Positions 41,381-50,652 of a DNA stretch of 64,000 nucleotides are shown here, one piece after another. Under the pieces are notes generated by a model. The model was not told the origin of the DNA. It searched no databases and saw only the letters and a list, made by a program, of their open reading frames with translations. This DNA comes from Marininema mesophilum (GTDB lineage Bacteria; Bacillota; Bacilli; Thermoactinomycetales; DSM-45169), in the NCBI RefSeq assembly GCF_900106775.1, contig NZ_FNNQ01000004.1, positions 62,001 to 126,000 of the forward strand, in the 5' to 3' direction. Numbering within the stretch: position 1 is the first letter of the stretch; each line of letters opens with the position of its first letter. The position numbers were made by a program, and so were the translations under genes.

Positions 41381-41789
41381 TACACTGCTAGCCTTTATCG
41401 GTCTGGCAGGGGGGCTCGCTGTTGGTAGTGGGTTAGTCGCTTTCCTTACCGTACTGGATATCATTCCACGGCTAACGGTAATCACACGGACACGGCGGTT
41501 TATTCGCACCTATGAACACTCACTGATTTTAGGTACAGTGGGAGCGACGTGGATGGACTTTTTTGGCTGGACGATTCACCTATCCCCGATGGGTTTGATA
41601 CCTATCGGATTAATTGCAGGATGTTTTATTGGTCTATTAGCCGCAGCATTGACAGAAGTAATCAATGTATTACCCATTCTTGCCAAGCGCATTCGTCTGC
41701 AAGATCATTTGTTGTATCTTCTCATGGCTATGGTATTAGGCAAAGTAGTGGGGTCGTTGTTTCAGTGGATAGTATATACGGTGCACTGA
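41364..41789 (+). CDS. spoVAB: Stage V sporulation protein AB
   Basis: Second SpoVA membrane protein, with about four hydrophobic helices (LLAFIGLAGGLAVGSGLVAFLTV, SLILGTVGATWMDFFGW, GLIPIGLIAGCFIGLLAAAL, LLYLLMAMVLGKVVGSLFQ). The ATG at 41364 behind GGAAGGG gives 141 aa, the same as I recall for B. subtilis SpoVAB. Overlap with spoVAA shows coupling. Confidence 0.9.
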   Translation: MDVIHNTLLAFIGLAGGLAVGSGLVAFLTVLDIIPRLTVITRTRRFIRTYEHSLILGTVGATWMDFFGWTIHLSPMGLIPIGLIAGCFIGLLAAALTEVINVLPILAKRIRLQDHLLYLLMAMVLGKVVGSLFQWIVYTVH

Positions 41790-41870
41790 TCAATTTCACT
41801 TCGTGTAAAAAGAGGAGTGCGATTCTGATGAATATATCTAAAATTGTTGAGCTAAGGAGGAGGCAAGAAG

Positions 41871-42224
41871 ATGGGGTCATTTTTGACAGCGTTTCTTATC
41901 GGGGGCCTGATTTGTGTCATCGGTCAAATAATTTTGGATTTGACGCCCTTGACCCCGGCCCATGTATTGAGTGGGATGGTCGTCGCTGGAGCCATTTTAT
42001 CCGGTTTTGATCTTTATCAGCCCTTGATCGAATTTGCAGGAGCAGGAGCGACCGTGCCCATTACAAGTTTTGGCCATTCCCTTGTCAAAGGGGCTTTACA
42101 AGAAGCGAAGGAAGATGGATTAATCGGCGTTTTGTCCGGGATCTTCCAAGTAACGAGTGCAGGGATCTCGGCGGCGATTATTTTTGGATTTTTTACAGCG
42201 GTGATTTTTCGACCAAAGGGATAA
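41871..42224 (+). CDS. spoVAE: Stage V sporulation protein AE (SpoVAEb)
   Basis: 117-aa membrane protein of the SpoVA channel. The sequence AFLIGGLICVIGQIILD, TPAHVLSGMVVAGAILSGF, EFAGAGATVPITSFGHSLVKGA and GISAAIIFGFFTAVIFRPKG is the typical SpoVAE pattern. AAGGAGGAGG before the ATG. It follows spoVAB after 81 bases. The spoVAC and spoVAD genes that lie between AB and AE in B. subtilis are absent here. Confidence 0.92.
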   Translation: MGSFLTAFLIGGLICVIGQIILDLTPLTPAHVLSGMVVAGAILSGFDLYQPLIEFAGAGATVPITSFGHSLVKGALQEAKEDGLIGVLSGIFQVTSAGISAAIIFGFFTAVIFRPKG

Positions 42225-42306
42225 ATCTCTAAAAGAAATGGGTAAAATTACCTTGGCAGAGAGAACGTGAATGTGATATTCTCCAAGGAACAAAATAAGA
42301 TCGGCT

Positions 42307-42483
42307 CTGAATGAGTAGAGGAGCGAGGACGCATCAGTATCTTTCCGGAGAAGGGCATCGATGATGGGAGGAGAAAGGGCGACTCGCCGAAGCGTGGGCG
42401 GATGCCAAATCCGTTATGCTGATCCCCTGAGTGAAAAACCCGGGGATTGCCGTAGCAAGTAAGTTACGGAGAGCTACCATCAG
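42307..42483 (+). ncRNA. Lysine riboswitch (L box)
   Basis: P1 arms CTGAATGAGTAG (42307-42318) and CTACCATCAG (42474-42483) pair with two bulged As and enclose the conserved blocks GTAGAGGAGCG, AGTATCTTTCCGGAGAAGGG, CGCCGAAG and GAGAGCTACC of the lysine aptamer. It is followed by a terminator and lysA. Lysine binding is expected to favour termination. Confidence 0.92.
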
Positions 42484-42498
42484 GATGATGGCGTTCTA

Positions 42499-42530
42499 GC
42501 AACAGACGCATACTCGTCCGTTGCTTTTTT
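42499..42530 (+). terminator. Riboswitch-controlled terminator before lysA
   Basis: GCAACAGACG / CGTCCGTTGC stem with one mismatch and a six-base loop, then six Ts, 15 bases after the L box. Confidence 0.85.
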
Positions 42531-42566
42531 GTATTTGTATGAAAAAAAGGGAGAGAGGAGACAATC

Positions 42567-43925
42567 ATGTATCTACATGGCACCAGTCGGATTAATGAAC
42601 AAGGACATCTAGAAATTGGAGGGTGCGATACCGTTAAGCTAGCGGAACAGTTTGGCACTCCTTTATATATGGTAGATGAAGCGCACATCCGCAATCGGAT
42701 GCGTCAGTTTGTTACTGCTTTTCAAAAAACGGGTCTTGCTTTTCAAGTCGCCTATGCAAGTAAAGCCTTTAGCACACTGGCAATGAATCGGATTGTAGAA
42801 GAAGAAGGTCTCCTCCTCGACGTGGTATCCGATGGGGAACTCTACACCGCTTTACAGGCTGGCTTTCCTCCAGATCGGATTTATTTTCATGGCAACAATA
42901 AGACCCTTTCAGAATTAGAAATGGCATTAGAAGTAGGCGTGGGACTCTTTGTGGTGGATAATTTTACAGAATTATCCTTGTTGGATCGACTAGCTACTAC
43001 CCGGGGGAGCAAAGCGCGCATTCTCCTTCGTACGACGCCAGGGGTGGAGGCCCACACCCACGATTATATCCAGACGGGGCAGGAGGATTCTAAGTTTGGT
43101 TTTGACTATCTAAGTGGCCAGGTGTTTCAGGCTGCACAGCTTGCCCTTTCCTCGAGTGGATTAGAGCTGCTGGGTTTTCACTGTCATATAGGTAGCCAGA
43201 TCTTTGAGACGGAAGGTTTCTCCCTTGCTATTGGGAAAATGGCCGATCTATGTAAAGAGTGCCAGAACTCCTTGGGTTTTCAGACGAAGGTGTTGAATGT
43301 TGGAGGCGGTTTTGGGATTCGATATAACGACAGGGATCAACCTCTACCTGTTGCAAAGTATGTAGAAGCAATCGAACGTGGCGTTCGCATAGGGTTTCAT
43401 GGGATGGATATCCCTGAGATCTGGGTAGAGCCTGGCCGCAGTATCGTCGGAGAAGCAGGAACCACACTCTATACTGTAGGAACGATGAAAGAGGTTCCAG
43501 GAGTGCGGAAATATATTTCAGTTGATGGAGGAATGAACGATAACCCTCGTCCAGCACTTTACCAAGCAAACTATGAAGCGATGCTTGCTAACCGAGGAGC
43601 AGAACCTGTAGCGGAAACGGTATCGGTTGCGGGGAAGCTTTGTGAGAGTGGAGATATGTTGATCTGGGATGTATCTCTTCCTCAAGTGAAAAATGGGGAT
43701 CTACTTGCGGTTAGTTGTACAGGTGCCTACAATTACTCCATGGCCAATAACTACAATCGGGTGCGACGCCCAGCTGTTGTATTTCTTCGCGAAGGAGTGG
43801 CGGATCTGATCGTACGCCGGGAAAGTTTGGCGGATCTCTTGCAAAATGATCAATTGCCCGAGCGATTGAAAAGAAAAGAAGTATCCGTTACTGACAAAGA
43901 TGCAGTATTGGAAACAGAGGGATGA
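42567..43925 (+). CDS. lysA: Diaminopimelate decarboxylase
   Basis: PLP enzyme for the last step of lysine synthesis. 452 aa. PLP lysine in VAYASKAFSTLAM, the barrel site FHCHIGSQI, phosphate-binding NVGGGFGIRY, IWVEPGRSIVGEAG, and the subunit-contributed Cys-Glu-Ser-Gly-Asp (LCESGDML). GAGAGAGGAG before the ATG. Control by the upstream L box is expected. In B. subtilis lysA also follows the spoVA operon. Confidence 0.96.
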   Translation: MYLHGTSRINEQGHLEIGGCDTVKLAEQFGTPLYMVDEAHIRNRMRQFVTAFQKTGLAFQVAYASKAFSTLAMNRIVEEEGLLLDVVSDGELYTALQAGFPPDRIYFHGNNKTLSELEMALEVGVGLFVVDNFTELSLLDRLATTRGSKARILLRTTPGVEAHTHDYIQTGQEDSKFGFDYLSGQVFQAAQLALSSSGLELLGFHCHIGSQIFETEGFSLAIGKMADLCKECQNSLGFQTKVLNVGGGFGIRYNDRDQPLPVAKYVEAIERGVRIGFHGMDIPEIWVEPGRSIVGEAGTTLYTVGTMKEVPGVRKYISVDGGMNDNPRPALYQANYEAMLANRGAEPVAETVSVAGKLCESGDMLIWDVSLPQVKNGDLLAVSCTGAYNYSMANNYNRVRRPAVVFLREGVADLIVRRESLADLLQNDQLPERLKRKEVSVTDKDAVLETEG

Positions 43926-43990
43926 GGATTCGAGTGCTAGGCTACGAAGAGGTTCGGGTCGATTTTCTCAGATAATAATTTCGTTGAATT

Positions 43991-44034
43991 AGAAAGAAGC
44001 ATTTGTTCTCTTTGAACAAATGCTTCTTTCTGTT
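43991..44034 (+). terminator. Terminator after lysA
   Basis: Perfect 18-bp stem AGAAAGAAGCATTTGTTC / GAACAAATGCTTCTTTCT with TCTTT loop, ending GTTT. It lies 66 bases after the stop. Confidence 0.8.
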
Positions 44035-44123
44035 TGCTAATGTCAACACCGAACTGCCAAGTATGGGATTGGCAAAATATCACTTCTCTCCTGAGAAAAA
44101 TAAATCAAAAAAATAAAAAATAA

Positions 44124-44184
44124 GCATTGACCAGATGGTCAATGCAACATACAATACTATTGACCAACCGGTCAATAGTATTGT
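44124..44184 (+). promoter_or_regulatory. Twin TetR operators over the promoter of the tetR-RND operon
   Basis: Two perfect palindromes: GCATTGACCA-GA-TGGTCAATGC (44124-44145), and one with 15-bp arms ACAATACTATTGACC / GGTCAATAGTATTGT (44151-44184). Both share TTGACC...GGTCAA, and their centres are 33 bases apart, about three helical turns. The promoter TTGACC (44127-44132), 17 bases, TACAAT (44150-44155) is embedded, so the first operator covers -35 and the second -10 and the start. Confidence 0.8.
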
Positions 44185-44224
44185 TAACTCTAACGAAGAT
44201 TAACAATACGGGGAGGTTATTCGA

Positions 44225-44854
44225 GTGCCAGATGTAACAAATATGCCGCCAAATAAAAGAGAAGCCGTACTTCAGGCGGCTATTGAAGAATTTGCAGAAC
44301 GGGGGTATGAGCAAGGGTCGACGAATCGAATTATTCAACAATCAGGGATTTCTAAAGGGCTACTATTTCATTACCTGGGTAGTAAAAAAAATGTGTACCT
44401 TTTCGCACTGGATTATTGTATTCAATATTATGTCGACCATATATACGCCAAAATTGACGATCCATCACCCGATATCATTCAACGTATTTTGCAGATTAGT
44501 CTCCTAAAAACACGGATGTATTCTAGTACTCCTGTGATGTATCGCATGGTTGTTACCGCGTTTGTAGACACTCCCCCTGAGTTGAACGAGGAGATGACCG
44601 CCCGAAATGAAAAGCTATACGAGGATCATTTTCAACGTTTGATGTTAGACGGCATTGACTTTACTTGTTTTCGTAAAGAAGTGGATGTGCAAAAAGGGAT
44701 CGAACTTCTCTTTTCTGCTATGGAAGTAATGTCTAAAAAATTGATGGACAGTTATTTAGAGAAAGAAGATCGTGGGTTAGGGGATATGGAAAAATTTCAC
44801 GAAGAATTAAAGGAATATCTTGAAATCTTTCGGTATGGTCTATATCAACAGTAG
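44225..44854 (+). CDS. TetR-family repressor of the adjacent RND pump
   Basis: 209 aa. The N-terminal helix-turn-helix is clear: KREAVLQAAIEEFAERGYEQGSTNRIIQQSGISKGLLFHYLGSKKNVY (residues 11-58). The C-terminal ligand domain is divergent, as usual. GTG start nine bases after GGGGAGG. It is first in a two-gene operon with the RND transporter 22 bases downstream. The double operator across its own promoter predicts autorepression and control of the pump. The inducing ligand is unknown. Confidence 0.9.
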   Translation: MPDVTNMPPNKREAVLQAAIEEFAERGYEQGSTNRIIQQSGISKGLLFHYLGSKKNVYLFALDYCIQYYVDHIYAKIDDPSPDIIQRILQISLLKTRMYSSTPVMYRMVVTAFVDTPPELNEEMTARNEKLYEDHFQRLMLDGIDFTCFRKEVDVQKGIELLFSAMEVMSKKLMDSYLEKEDRGLGDMEKFHEELKEYLEIFRYGLYQQ

Positions 44855-44876
44855 GAACAAAGAAAGGATGAGAGCT

Positions 44877-47800
44877 ATGTCATTCTTTACTCGATTTAGT
44901 ATCCGTAATGTTGCTGCTGTCATGATCTTGGCCTTATTGGTGACGGTGGGTGGAGTTTATGCTACCACCCAATACAATAAGGAAGCGATGCCAGATATTG
45001 CGATTCCTTTTTTATATGTGACGGAAGTGAACCCAGGGGCTTCCCCTCAGGAAATGCAAAATGAAGTAACTCTTCCCCTAGAAAAGGCGTTGAAAAACGT
45101 TGACGGTGTGAAGGCTGTTTATTCTGATTCTTCTGCTAATGTGTCAAGTTTACGACTGGAATTTGAATTTGGCGAAGATATGAGTGCTATGAAGTCTCGG
45201 GTAGAAGAAGTGCTGTCAGGAGTTTCCTTACCATCTGAGGCAGAAAAGCCGAAGGTTAGCCAGATTACGATGGATACCCAGCCGATTATTTATAGTGCAG
45301 TAACTGCCAAAGATGGCCAAAGCCTAAAGGATCTACAAAGGTTGGTTCATGATCGGATTGTGCCAACGTTACGAGGTGTAGATGGAGTAGGCGATGTTCA
45401 AATTTTGGGCACGATGCCTGAGGATATCTATATCCGTCCCAATCTTGAAAAATTAAAGGAAAAACAAATTCCTCTACAACAACTGATTCAAACCTTAAAA
45501 GGATCCAATATTGATCTGCCTGCCGGTCAAATTAAAGTAGATGGAAAGAAAAATCCCGTGCAGGTTAAAGGCCGGGCTGCATCGACTGACGATTTGAAAA
45601 AACAGCTGATTTCTCCTATAGGAAAAGTAGAGCTACAGGATGTAGCGAAGGTGACTAGGGGTTCAGGAGAGGCAGAATCCCTAACCCGCATTCAAGGAAA
45701 GCCAAGCATCGCAGTCAATGTAACAAAGAATAATGATGCGAACGCGGTAGAAGTGGCTGAAAAGGTGAAGAAAGAGATCGCTGCCTACACCAAGAGTACC
45801 AATGGTATTGACGTAAACATCATCTATGATCAGTCCAAGGATATCAAGAAATCAGTAGAGGGCATGACTCGGGAAGCGGGTCTTGGGGCACTCTTTGCTA
45901 GTCTCTTGATACTTTTGTTCCTTAGAAATATCCGGGCAACCTTTATCGCGATTGTCAGTATTCCCCTTTCCATATTCCTCGCCCTTGCTTTGTTGAAATA
46001 CATGGTGCCTGATCTTACTCTCAACATTATGACCTTAGGTGGAATCGCAATCGCCGTCGGGCGGGTGATTGATGATAGCATCGTCGTCATCGAAAATATT
46101 GTCCGCCGATTGCAGAGTGAAGAGGTGTCCCAGAAGCTGATAATCGATGCAACCAAGGAAGTAGGAACAGCGATTACAGCCTCTACGTTAACGACGGTGG
46201 CTGTATTTGCTCCTCTGGCCTTGGTAGGTGGATTTATCGGTCAGATTACTACTCCTTTTGCTTTAATAGTGGTTAGTTCATTACTCGCCTCTTTACTTAT
46301 CGCAGTATCCGTAGTACCCGCCCTTGCCTATCTGCTGATGCGTCGCTCCGTCCCTAAGACGAAAAAGGAAATGCGGATTAGTAACGGATATCGGAAAATT
46401 TTAAGGTGGACGCTTAATCACAAGGTGATTACGTTGATTCTTGCCACTCTCATATTTCTAGGGAGCCTACCACTCGCAGGATTAACCGGATTTACTTTTA
46501 TGCCAGAACAAGAAGAGAAGTTTCTCGTTCTGAACCTGAAAATGCCCCAGGGTACGGATATTGAGAAGCTAAAGGATGAGGCATTACAGTTAGATCAGAA
46601 AATACGCAAGGAGAAAGACGTCGAGCTTTCACAAGTAATGATCGGTTCCCCTGAAGGGGAGTTGGATGTTTTCTCCATGTCAACGGATGGGGCAAAGGCC
46701 AACTGGCTGGTGAAACTTCGCTCCGATGCCGATACAAAGGCATGCATGAAACAGTTGAAGAAAATATTGAAGCCAAAGGATAAACGGGCACGGTTTATCG
46801 TACAAGATCAAGAAAGTACTTCCGGATCCGCAGCACCGATCATGATTACCGTCACAGGTAAGTCAGAGAAGAGCATCACAGAAGCAACAAAAAAAGTAAC
46901 CAATTTGGTGAAGGGATTAGAGGGAGCGGATAACGTCGACAATACCCTAGTCTCCATGATGAATGGAATCGATGTAACGATCCGGGATGAGGATGCATTG
47001 AAATATGGATTGACGACTGCTCAAGCAACCAGTTTCATTCGTCCATATTTATCTGGAGAAGAGGTAGGCAAAGTCGGCTCAGCTGGTAATTTGCAACCAG
47101 TAAAGATGCAACTAGCAGCCAAGGACATGAATCAGTTACAAGATATTAAAGAGTTAGAATTATCGACTCCAAACGGAAAGAAAGTGAAGCTCAAAGAGAT
47201 TGCTGATGTAAAAAAGGTAACCTACCCAGCGGTTCTCCAGTTACGAAACGGAGAGAAGTATGCAACGATCTCGGGTGATATCATAAAAGAGAATACGGGT
47301 GGCGTACTGCTAGATTTACAGGCAAAGCTTAATAAACTGAAACTGGCGGATGATGTGAAGGTTACCCTTGGTGGAAGTAATGAGCAGATTACGGAATCCT
47401 TTAAGGATTTAGGGATCGCTATCCTGCTTGCCATCGGGTTAGTCTTTATCGTCATGATGATCGCCTTTGGTGAAGGAAGAGCTCCCTTTGCGATTCTCTT
47501 CTCCCTCCCCTTTGCTATCACGGGTGCATTGTTAGGTAATTTTATCGCAGGCCAGCCGATATCTTCTGCTAGTTTTATCGGGATGTTGATGTTGGTGGGG
47601 ATTGTGGTTACCAATGCCATTGTGTTAGTGGATCGGATTCAACAACAGATGAGAAAGGGACTTACGATTCGTCAGGCGATATTGGAAGCTGGGGGAACCC
47701 GTCTACGCCCCGTGTTGATCACGGCGATCACGACGATCTGCTCTTTGCTGCCACTTGCTGTAGGAATAGGCGAAGGGGCTATTATTTCAAAAGGGTTGGC

Positions 47801-47936
47801 AGTCGTTGTGATTGGTGGCTTAATCGCTTCTACCATCCTCACGCTAGTCATCGTGCCTATTGTTTATGAACTCTTACACCGTAAAGAACGAAAAGCGGAA
47901 AAGAAGAGTCAACTGGATAACGGAATCCCTGGTTAA
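44877..47936 (+). CDS. RND-family efflux transporter (AcrB/SwrC-like)
   Basis: 1019-aa proton-driven transporter with the RND layout: one N-terminal helix, a large outer loop, a six-helix bundle (about 330-540), a second outer loop and the second bundle (about 830-1000). The proton-relay pair is in helix 4, GGIAIAVGRVIDDSIVVIEN (Asp-Asp). Closest in type to B. subtilis SwrC/YerP, which exports surfactin-like or toxic amphiphiles. No membrane-fusion or outer-membrane partner is encoded, as expected in a Gram-positive. Start at ATG 44877, with AAAGG about nine bases upstream. Substrate unknown. Confidence 0.92.
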   Translation: MSFFTRFSIRNVAAVMILALLVTVGGVYATTQYNKEAMPDIAIPFLYVTEVNPGASPQEMQNEVTLPLEKALKNVDGVKAVYSDSSANVSSLRLEFEFGEDMSAMKSRVEEVLSGVSLPSEAEKPKVSQITMDTQPIIYSAVTAKDGQSLKDLQRLVHDRIVPTLRGVDGVGDVQILGTMPEDIYIRPNLEKLKEKQIPLQQLIQTLKGSNIDLPAGQIKVDGKKNPVQVKGRAASTDDLKKQLISPIGKVELQDVAKVTRGSGEAESLTRIQGKPSIAVNVTKNNDANAVEVAEKVKKEIAAYTKSTNGIDVNIIYDQSKDIKKSVEGMTREAGLGALFASLLILLFLRNIRATFIAIVSIPLSIFLALALLKYMVPDLTLNIMTLGGIAIAVGRVIDDSIVVIENIVRRLQSEEVSQKLIIDATKEVGTAITASTLTTVAVFAPLALVGGFIGQITTPFALIVVSSLLASLLIAVSVVPALAYLLMRRSVPKTKKEMRISNGYRKILRWTLNHKVITLILATLIFLGSLPLAGLTGFTFMPEQEEKFLVLNLKMPQGTDIEKLKDEALQLDQKIRKEKDVELSQVMIGSPEGELDVFSMSTDGAKANWLVKLRSDADTKACMKQLKKILKPKDKRARFIVQDQESTSGSAAPIMITVTGKSEKSITEATKKVTNLVKGLEGADNVDNTLVSMMNGIDVTIRDEDALKYGLTTAQATSFIRPYLSGEEVGKVGSAGNLQPVKMQLAAKDMNQLQDIKELELSTPNGKKVKLKEIADVKKVTYPAVLQLRNGEKYATISGDIIKENTGGVLLDLQAKLNKLKLADDVKVTLGGSNEQITESFKDLGIAILLAIGLVFIVMMIAFGEGRAPFAILFSLPFAITGALLGNFIAGQPISSASFIGMLMLVGIVVTNAIVLVDRIQQQMRKGLTIRQAILEAGGTRLRPVLITAITTICSLLPLAVGIGEGAIISKGLAVVVIGGLIASTILTLVIVPIVYELLHRKERKAEKKSQLDNGIPG

Positions 47937-47952
47937 CTTGCTTGCGAATCAA

Positions 47953-48010
47953 CAAAGATCCCTGATGACAGGATGGTGAGAATTCGCCATGGATGCATCA
48001 GGGATCTTTG
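47953..48010 (+). other. Long hairpin after the RND gene, without a T-run
   Basis: Perfect 15-bp arms CAAAGATCCCTGATG / CATCAGGGATCTTTG enclose 28 bases with a small inner stem (ATGG / CCAT). It is followed by CCATGTAAAC rather than Ts, so it is an mRNA-end stabiliser or a weak terminator rather than a canonical one. Confidence 0.6.
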
Positions 48011-48122
48011 CCATGTAAACTATGAAGAAATTGTGCCTCTTTCCCTTCGGTTCCATGGGTATGGTAGAGCCTATGGTAAGATGATACTGAGAATGGACCG
48101 ATTTAAAAGGAGAAATGGCGAT

Positions 48123-49061
48123 ATGAAACGACTACTTCGCATCCTGGCTGTTTTTGCTTCTGTTGGCAACTTTATCATTCTGATCCAGGGGGCAGTGGTG
48201 ACTAAAACGGGTTCAGGTGAGGGATGTGGGAACACCTGGCCATTCTGTTATGGAGAAGTGTTTCCTACTTACCAGACATTAGAGTTATGGATTGAATATA
48301 GTCATCGCATCGTATCAGGAATGGTTGGTATGTTAGTAGTGGCACTGACCATTTTAGCTTGGCTCACGTATCGGCGAGAGGGCAGTGTTAAACTATTCGC
48401 CTCCGCTAGTTTGTTTTTCATCCTATTACAAGGATTGATGGGGGCTGCTGCCGTAGTATGGAGTCAATCCCAAGCCGTTCTCGCGCTACACTTTGGATTA
48501 TCCCTGCTGTCCTTTGCTTCCTCCACCCTGCTCTGTATCGTTCTTTATCAATTGAAACGATCGGGTGAGACGGTAGCTAAAGAGCAAGCAGATGTTTCCC
48601 AAGGGTTAAAATTAGGGATATGGGGACTAGCTGTCTATACATATTTCGTCGTTTACACAGGAGCATTCGTCCGTCATATGGGCGCTAGCCTAGCATGCTC
48701 CGAGTGGCCGCTTTGTGGGGGAGCATGGTTACCGGATATGACAACCCCTCAGGGAATTCAACTGATGCATCGGTTCTTTGCCGGCCTCCTCTTCTTCATG
48801 GTACTGTGGTTGCTGATCGCTATCTATAAGCGATATCCAAAACGTGGAGATTTAAAGCGGGGTGCTTGGATCGCCTTTCTCCTCGTATTAGCCCAGGTAT
48901 TTACGGGTGGTCTAATTGTCCTGACTCAGTTGGAACTGTTAATTGCACTTCTGCACACCACACTGATCGCCGCCTTTTTTGCTTCACTCTGCTATCTTGC
49001 GATGCAGGTAGGCTCACCTTGGCAAAAAAATAGGTTGCCTAATTCGTCATCTGAGAAGTAA
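48123..49061 (+). CDS. ctaA: Heme A synthase CtaA
   Basis: Membrane enzyme that oxidises heme O to heme A for aa3-type cytochrome oxidase. 312 aa with eight predicted helices. The first extracellular loop has the Cys pair GCGNTWPFC (Cys35, Cys42), followed by the conserved EYSHR (Glu58, His61). Further heme ligands lie in ALHFGL, LMHRFFAG and LLHTTL, and a second Cys-containing loop reads SLACSEWPLC. ATG 48123 chosen by homology, about ten bases after AAGGAG. ctaB is not adjacent in this window. Confidence 0.93.
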   Translation: MKRLLRILAVFASVGNFIILIQGAVVTKTGSGEGCGNTWPFCYGEVFPTYQTLELWIEYSHRIVSGMVGMLVVALTILAWLTYRREGSVKLFASASLFFILLQGLMGAAAVVWSQSQAVLALHFGLSLLSFASSTLLCIVLYQLKRSGETVAKEQADVSQGLKLGIWGLAVYTYFVVYTGAFVRHMGASLACSEWPLCGGAWLPDMTTPQGIQLMHRFFAGLLFFMVLWLLIAIYKRYPKRGDLKRGAWIAFLLVLAQVFTGGLIVLTQLELLIALLHTTLIAAFFASLCYLAMQVGSPWQKNRLPNSSSEK

Positions 49062-49170
49062 AAGCTTTATATACTACAGCACATCTCCTTGCACATAGAC
49101 ACTTTGCAACAGGTATTATATAATTACTTGGTAAGATGACCATGGAATGAACCACCGTGTGTCTCTGTCA

Positions 49171-49301
<131 letters not shown>

Positions 49302-49467
49302 GAACAGGACAGATGCAAGGTGTCTGATGAACCCACATCCATGAAAAGAGATGATGGGGGCAGTCTGCCCTCTTCTCTGAGATGATGTGAGAGCAAAAGG
49401 ACTTCGTCAAATTGGCGAGGTCTCTCCCACTATGGTTTGCAGGCAGGCGTCTTTCTTGTCCTATCCA

Positions 49468-49496
49468 CAAAAAGCCCCGATCGCGGGCTTTTTTTG
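49468..49496 (+). terminator. FMN riboswitch terminator
   Basis: AAAAGCCC / GGGCTTTT stem with inner CG pairs around GATC, then a T-run, 38 bases before ribD. Upstream GGGCAG / CTGCCC (near 49358-49371) may be part of the alternative antiterminator fold. Confidence 0.88.
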
Positions 49497-49533
49497 TTGT
49501 ATTGATACTTTCTAAAAAAGAGGATGTGAGGCG

Positions 49534-50652
49534 ATGGTTGGCGATCATAATGAAGAATGGATGCGTTTTGCTCTATCCTTAGCACAATCAGCGCAGGGGC
49601 AAACATCGCCTAATCCTATGGTAGGTGCAGTTGCAGTAAAGGAAGGGCGCTTGATCGGTTTTGGAGCTCACTTACGAGCAGGAACTCCCCATGCTGAGGT
49701 TCATGCCTTGGATATGGCAGGAGAGCAGGCGAAGGGATGTACGTTGTATGTTACGTTGGAGCCGTGCAACCACTATGGGCGGACTCCACCCTGTACTAAG
49801 AAAATAATTGATTCCGGTGTTAAACGCGTGGTGGTAGGTTGTCTTGATCCTGATCATCGGGTAGCCGGTCAAGGCCTTATCCGTCTCCGCGAAGCGGGCG
49901 TGGAAATCATTGAGGGGGTATTGAATACAGATTGCCTTCAACTTAATGAGGCATATTTTCATCATCGGAAAACGGGACTCCCCTTTGTCACCCTAAAAAC
50001 GGCAGTAACCTTAGATGGAAAAACGGCAACGGTCTCTGGTGACAGCCGTTGGATTACCGGAGATGCCGCTCGGTTGGAGGTACATCGACTACGTCATACC
50101 CATGATGCTGTTTTGGTGGGATCGGGTACAGTACTAGCGGATCGACCTCAATTGACAACCCGCTTACCAGGAGGGGGAGTTAACCCGATACGGGTGGTGA
50201 TCGATAGCCGGTTGCAACTTTCCTTGGATACTCCTGTAGCCGATGTTTCGGAGGTTCCTACCTGGGTATTTTGTACAGAAGAAGCAGATGAAAAGCGAGA
50301 ACAGGCGCTGATTGAACGTGGTCTCCGTGTCTTCCGAACAGGAGGTAGCCCTCGAGTCGATTTGCATAAGGTTTTCCAAAGGTTAGGACAAGAGGAGATC
50401 ATGTCCGTGTTGACGGAGTGTGGCGGGGAGTTGAATGCTACTCTCCTTCAAGGAGGCCACGTTAATCAGGTAAAAGTTTTTCTCGCTCCTAAGTTACTAG
50501 GTGGAAAAGAGAGTGAGACAGCATTAGAAGGAGAAAATCCCTTGAAAATGGCGGATGCGATGCGTCTAACGGATGTCGAGGTCGCTCATTTTGGTGAGGA
50601 TATTTGTATCACTGGAAAGCCAGATCATGGTGCGAAGGGAGTGAACTGCTGA
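49534..50652 (+). CDS. ribD: Riboflavin biosynthesis deaminase/reductase RibD
   Basis: Bifunctional enzyme for the second and third steps of riboflavin synthesis. The N-terminal deaminase domain (1-145) has the zinc site HAEVHAL and PCNHYGRTPPC. The C-terminal reductase domain starts LPFVTLKTAVTLDGKTAT and includes GSGTVLADRPQLTTR and TECGGELN. 372 aa. First gene of the FMN-controlled operon. GAGG is close before the ATG. The stop overlaps the next start by one base. Confidence 0.95.
   Translation: MVGDHNEEWMRFALSLAQSAQGQTSPNPMVGAVAVKEGRLIGFGAHLRAGTPHAEVHALDMAGEQAKGCTLYVTLEPCNHYGRTPPCTKKIIDSGVKRVVVGCLDPDHRVAGQGLIRLREAGVEIIEGVLNTDCLQLNEAYFHHRKTGLPFVTLKTAVTLDGKTATVSGDSRWITGDAARLEVHRLRHTHDAVLVGSGTVLADRPQLTTRLPGGGVNPIRVVIDSRLQLSLDTPVADVSEVPTWVFCTEEADEKREQALIERGLRVFRTGGSPRVDLHKVFQRLGQEEIMSVLTECGGELNATLLQGGHVNQVKVFLAPKLLGGKESETALEGENPLKMADAMRLTDVEVAHFGEDICITGKPDHGAKGVNC

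Noticed and set aside
47973..48122. 50-residue N-terminal extension of CtaA
   Set aside because: It begins inside the hairpin after the RND gene and has no homology. The ATG at 48123 fits the family.
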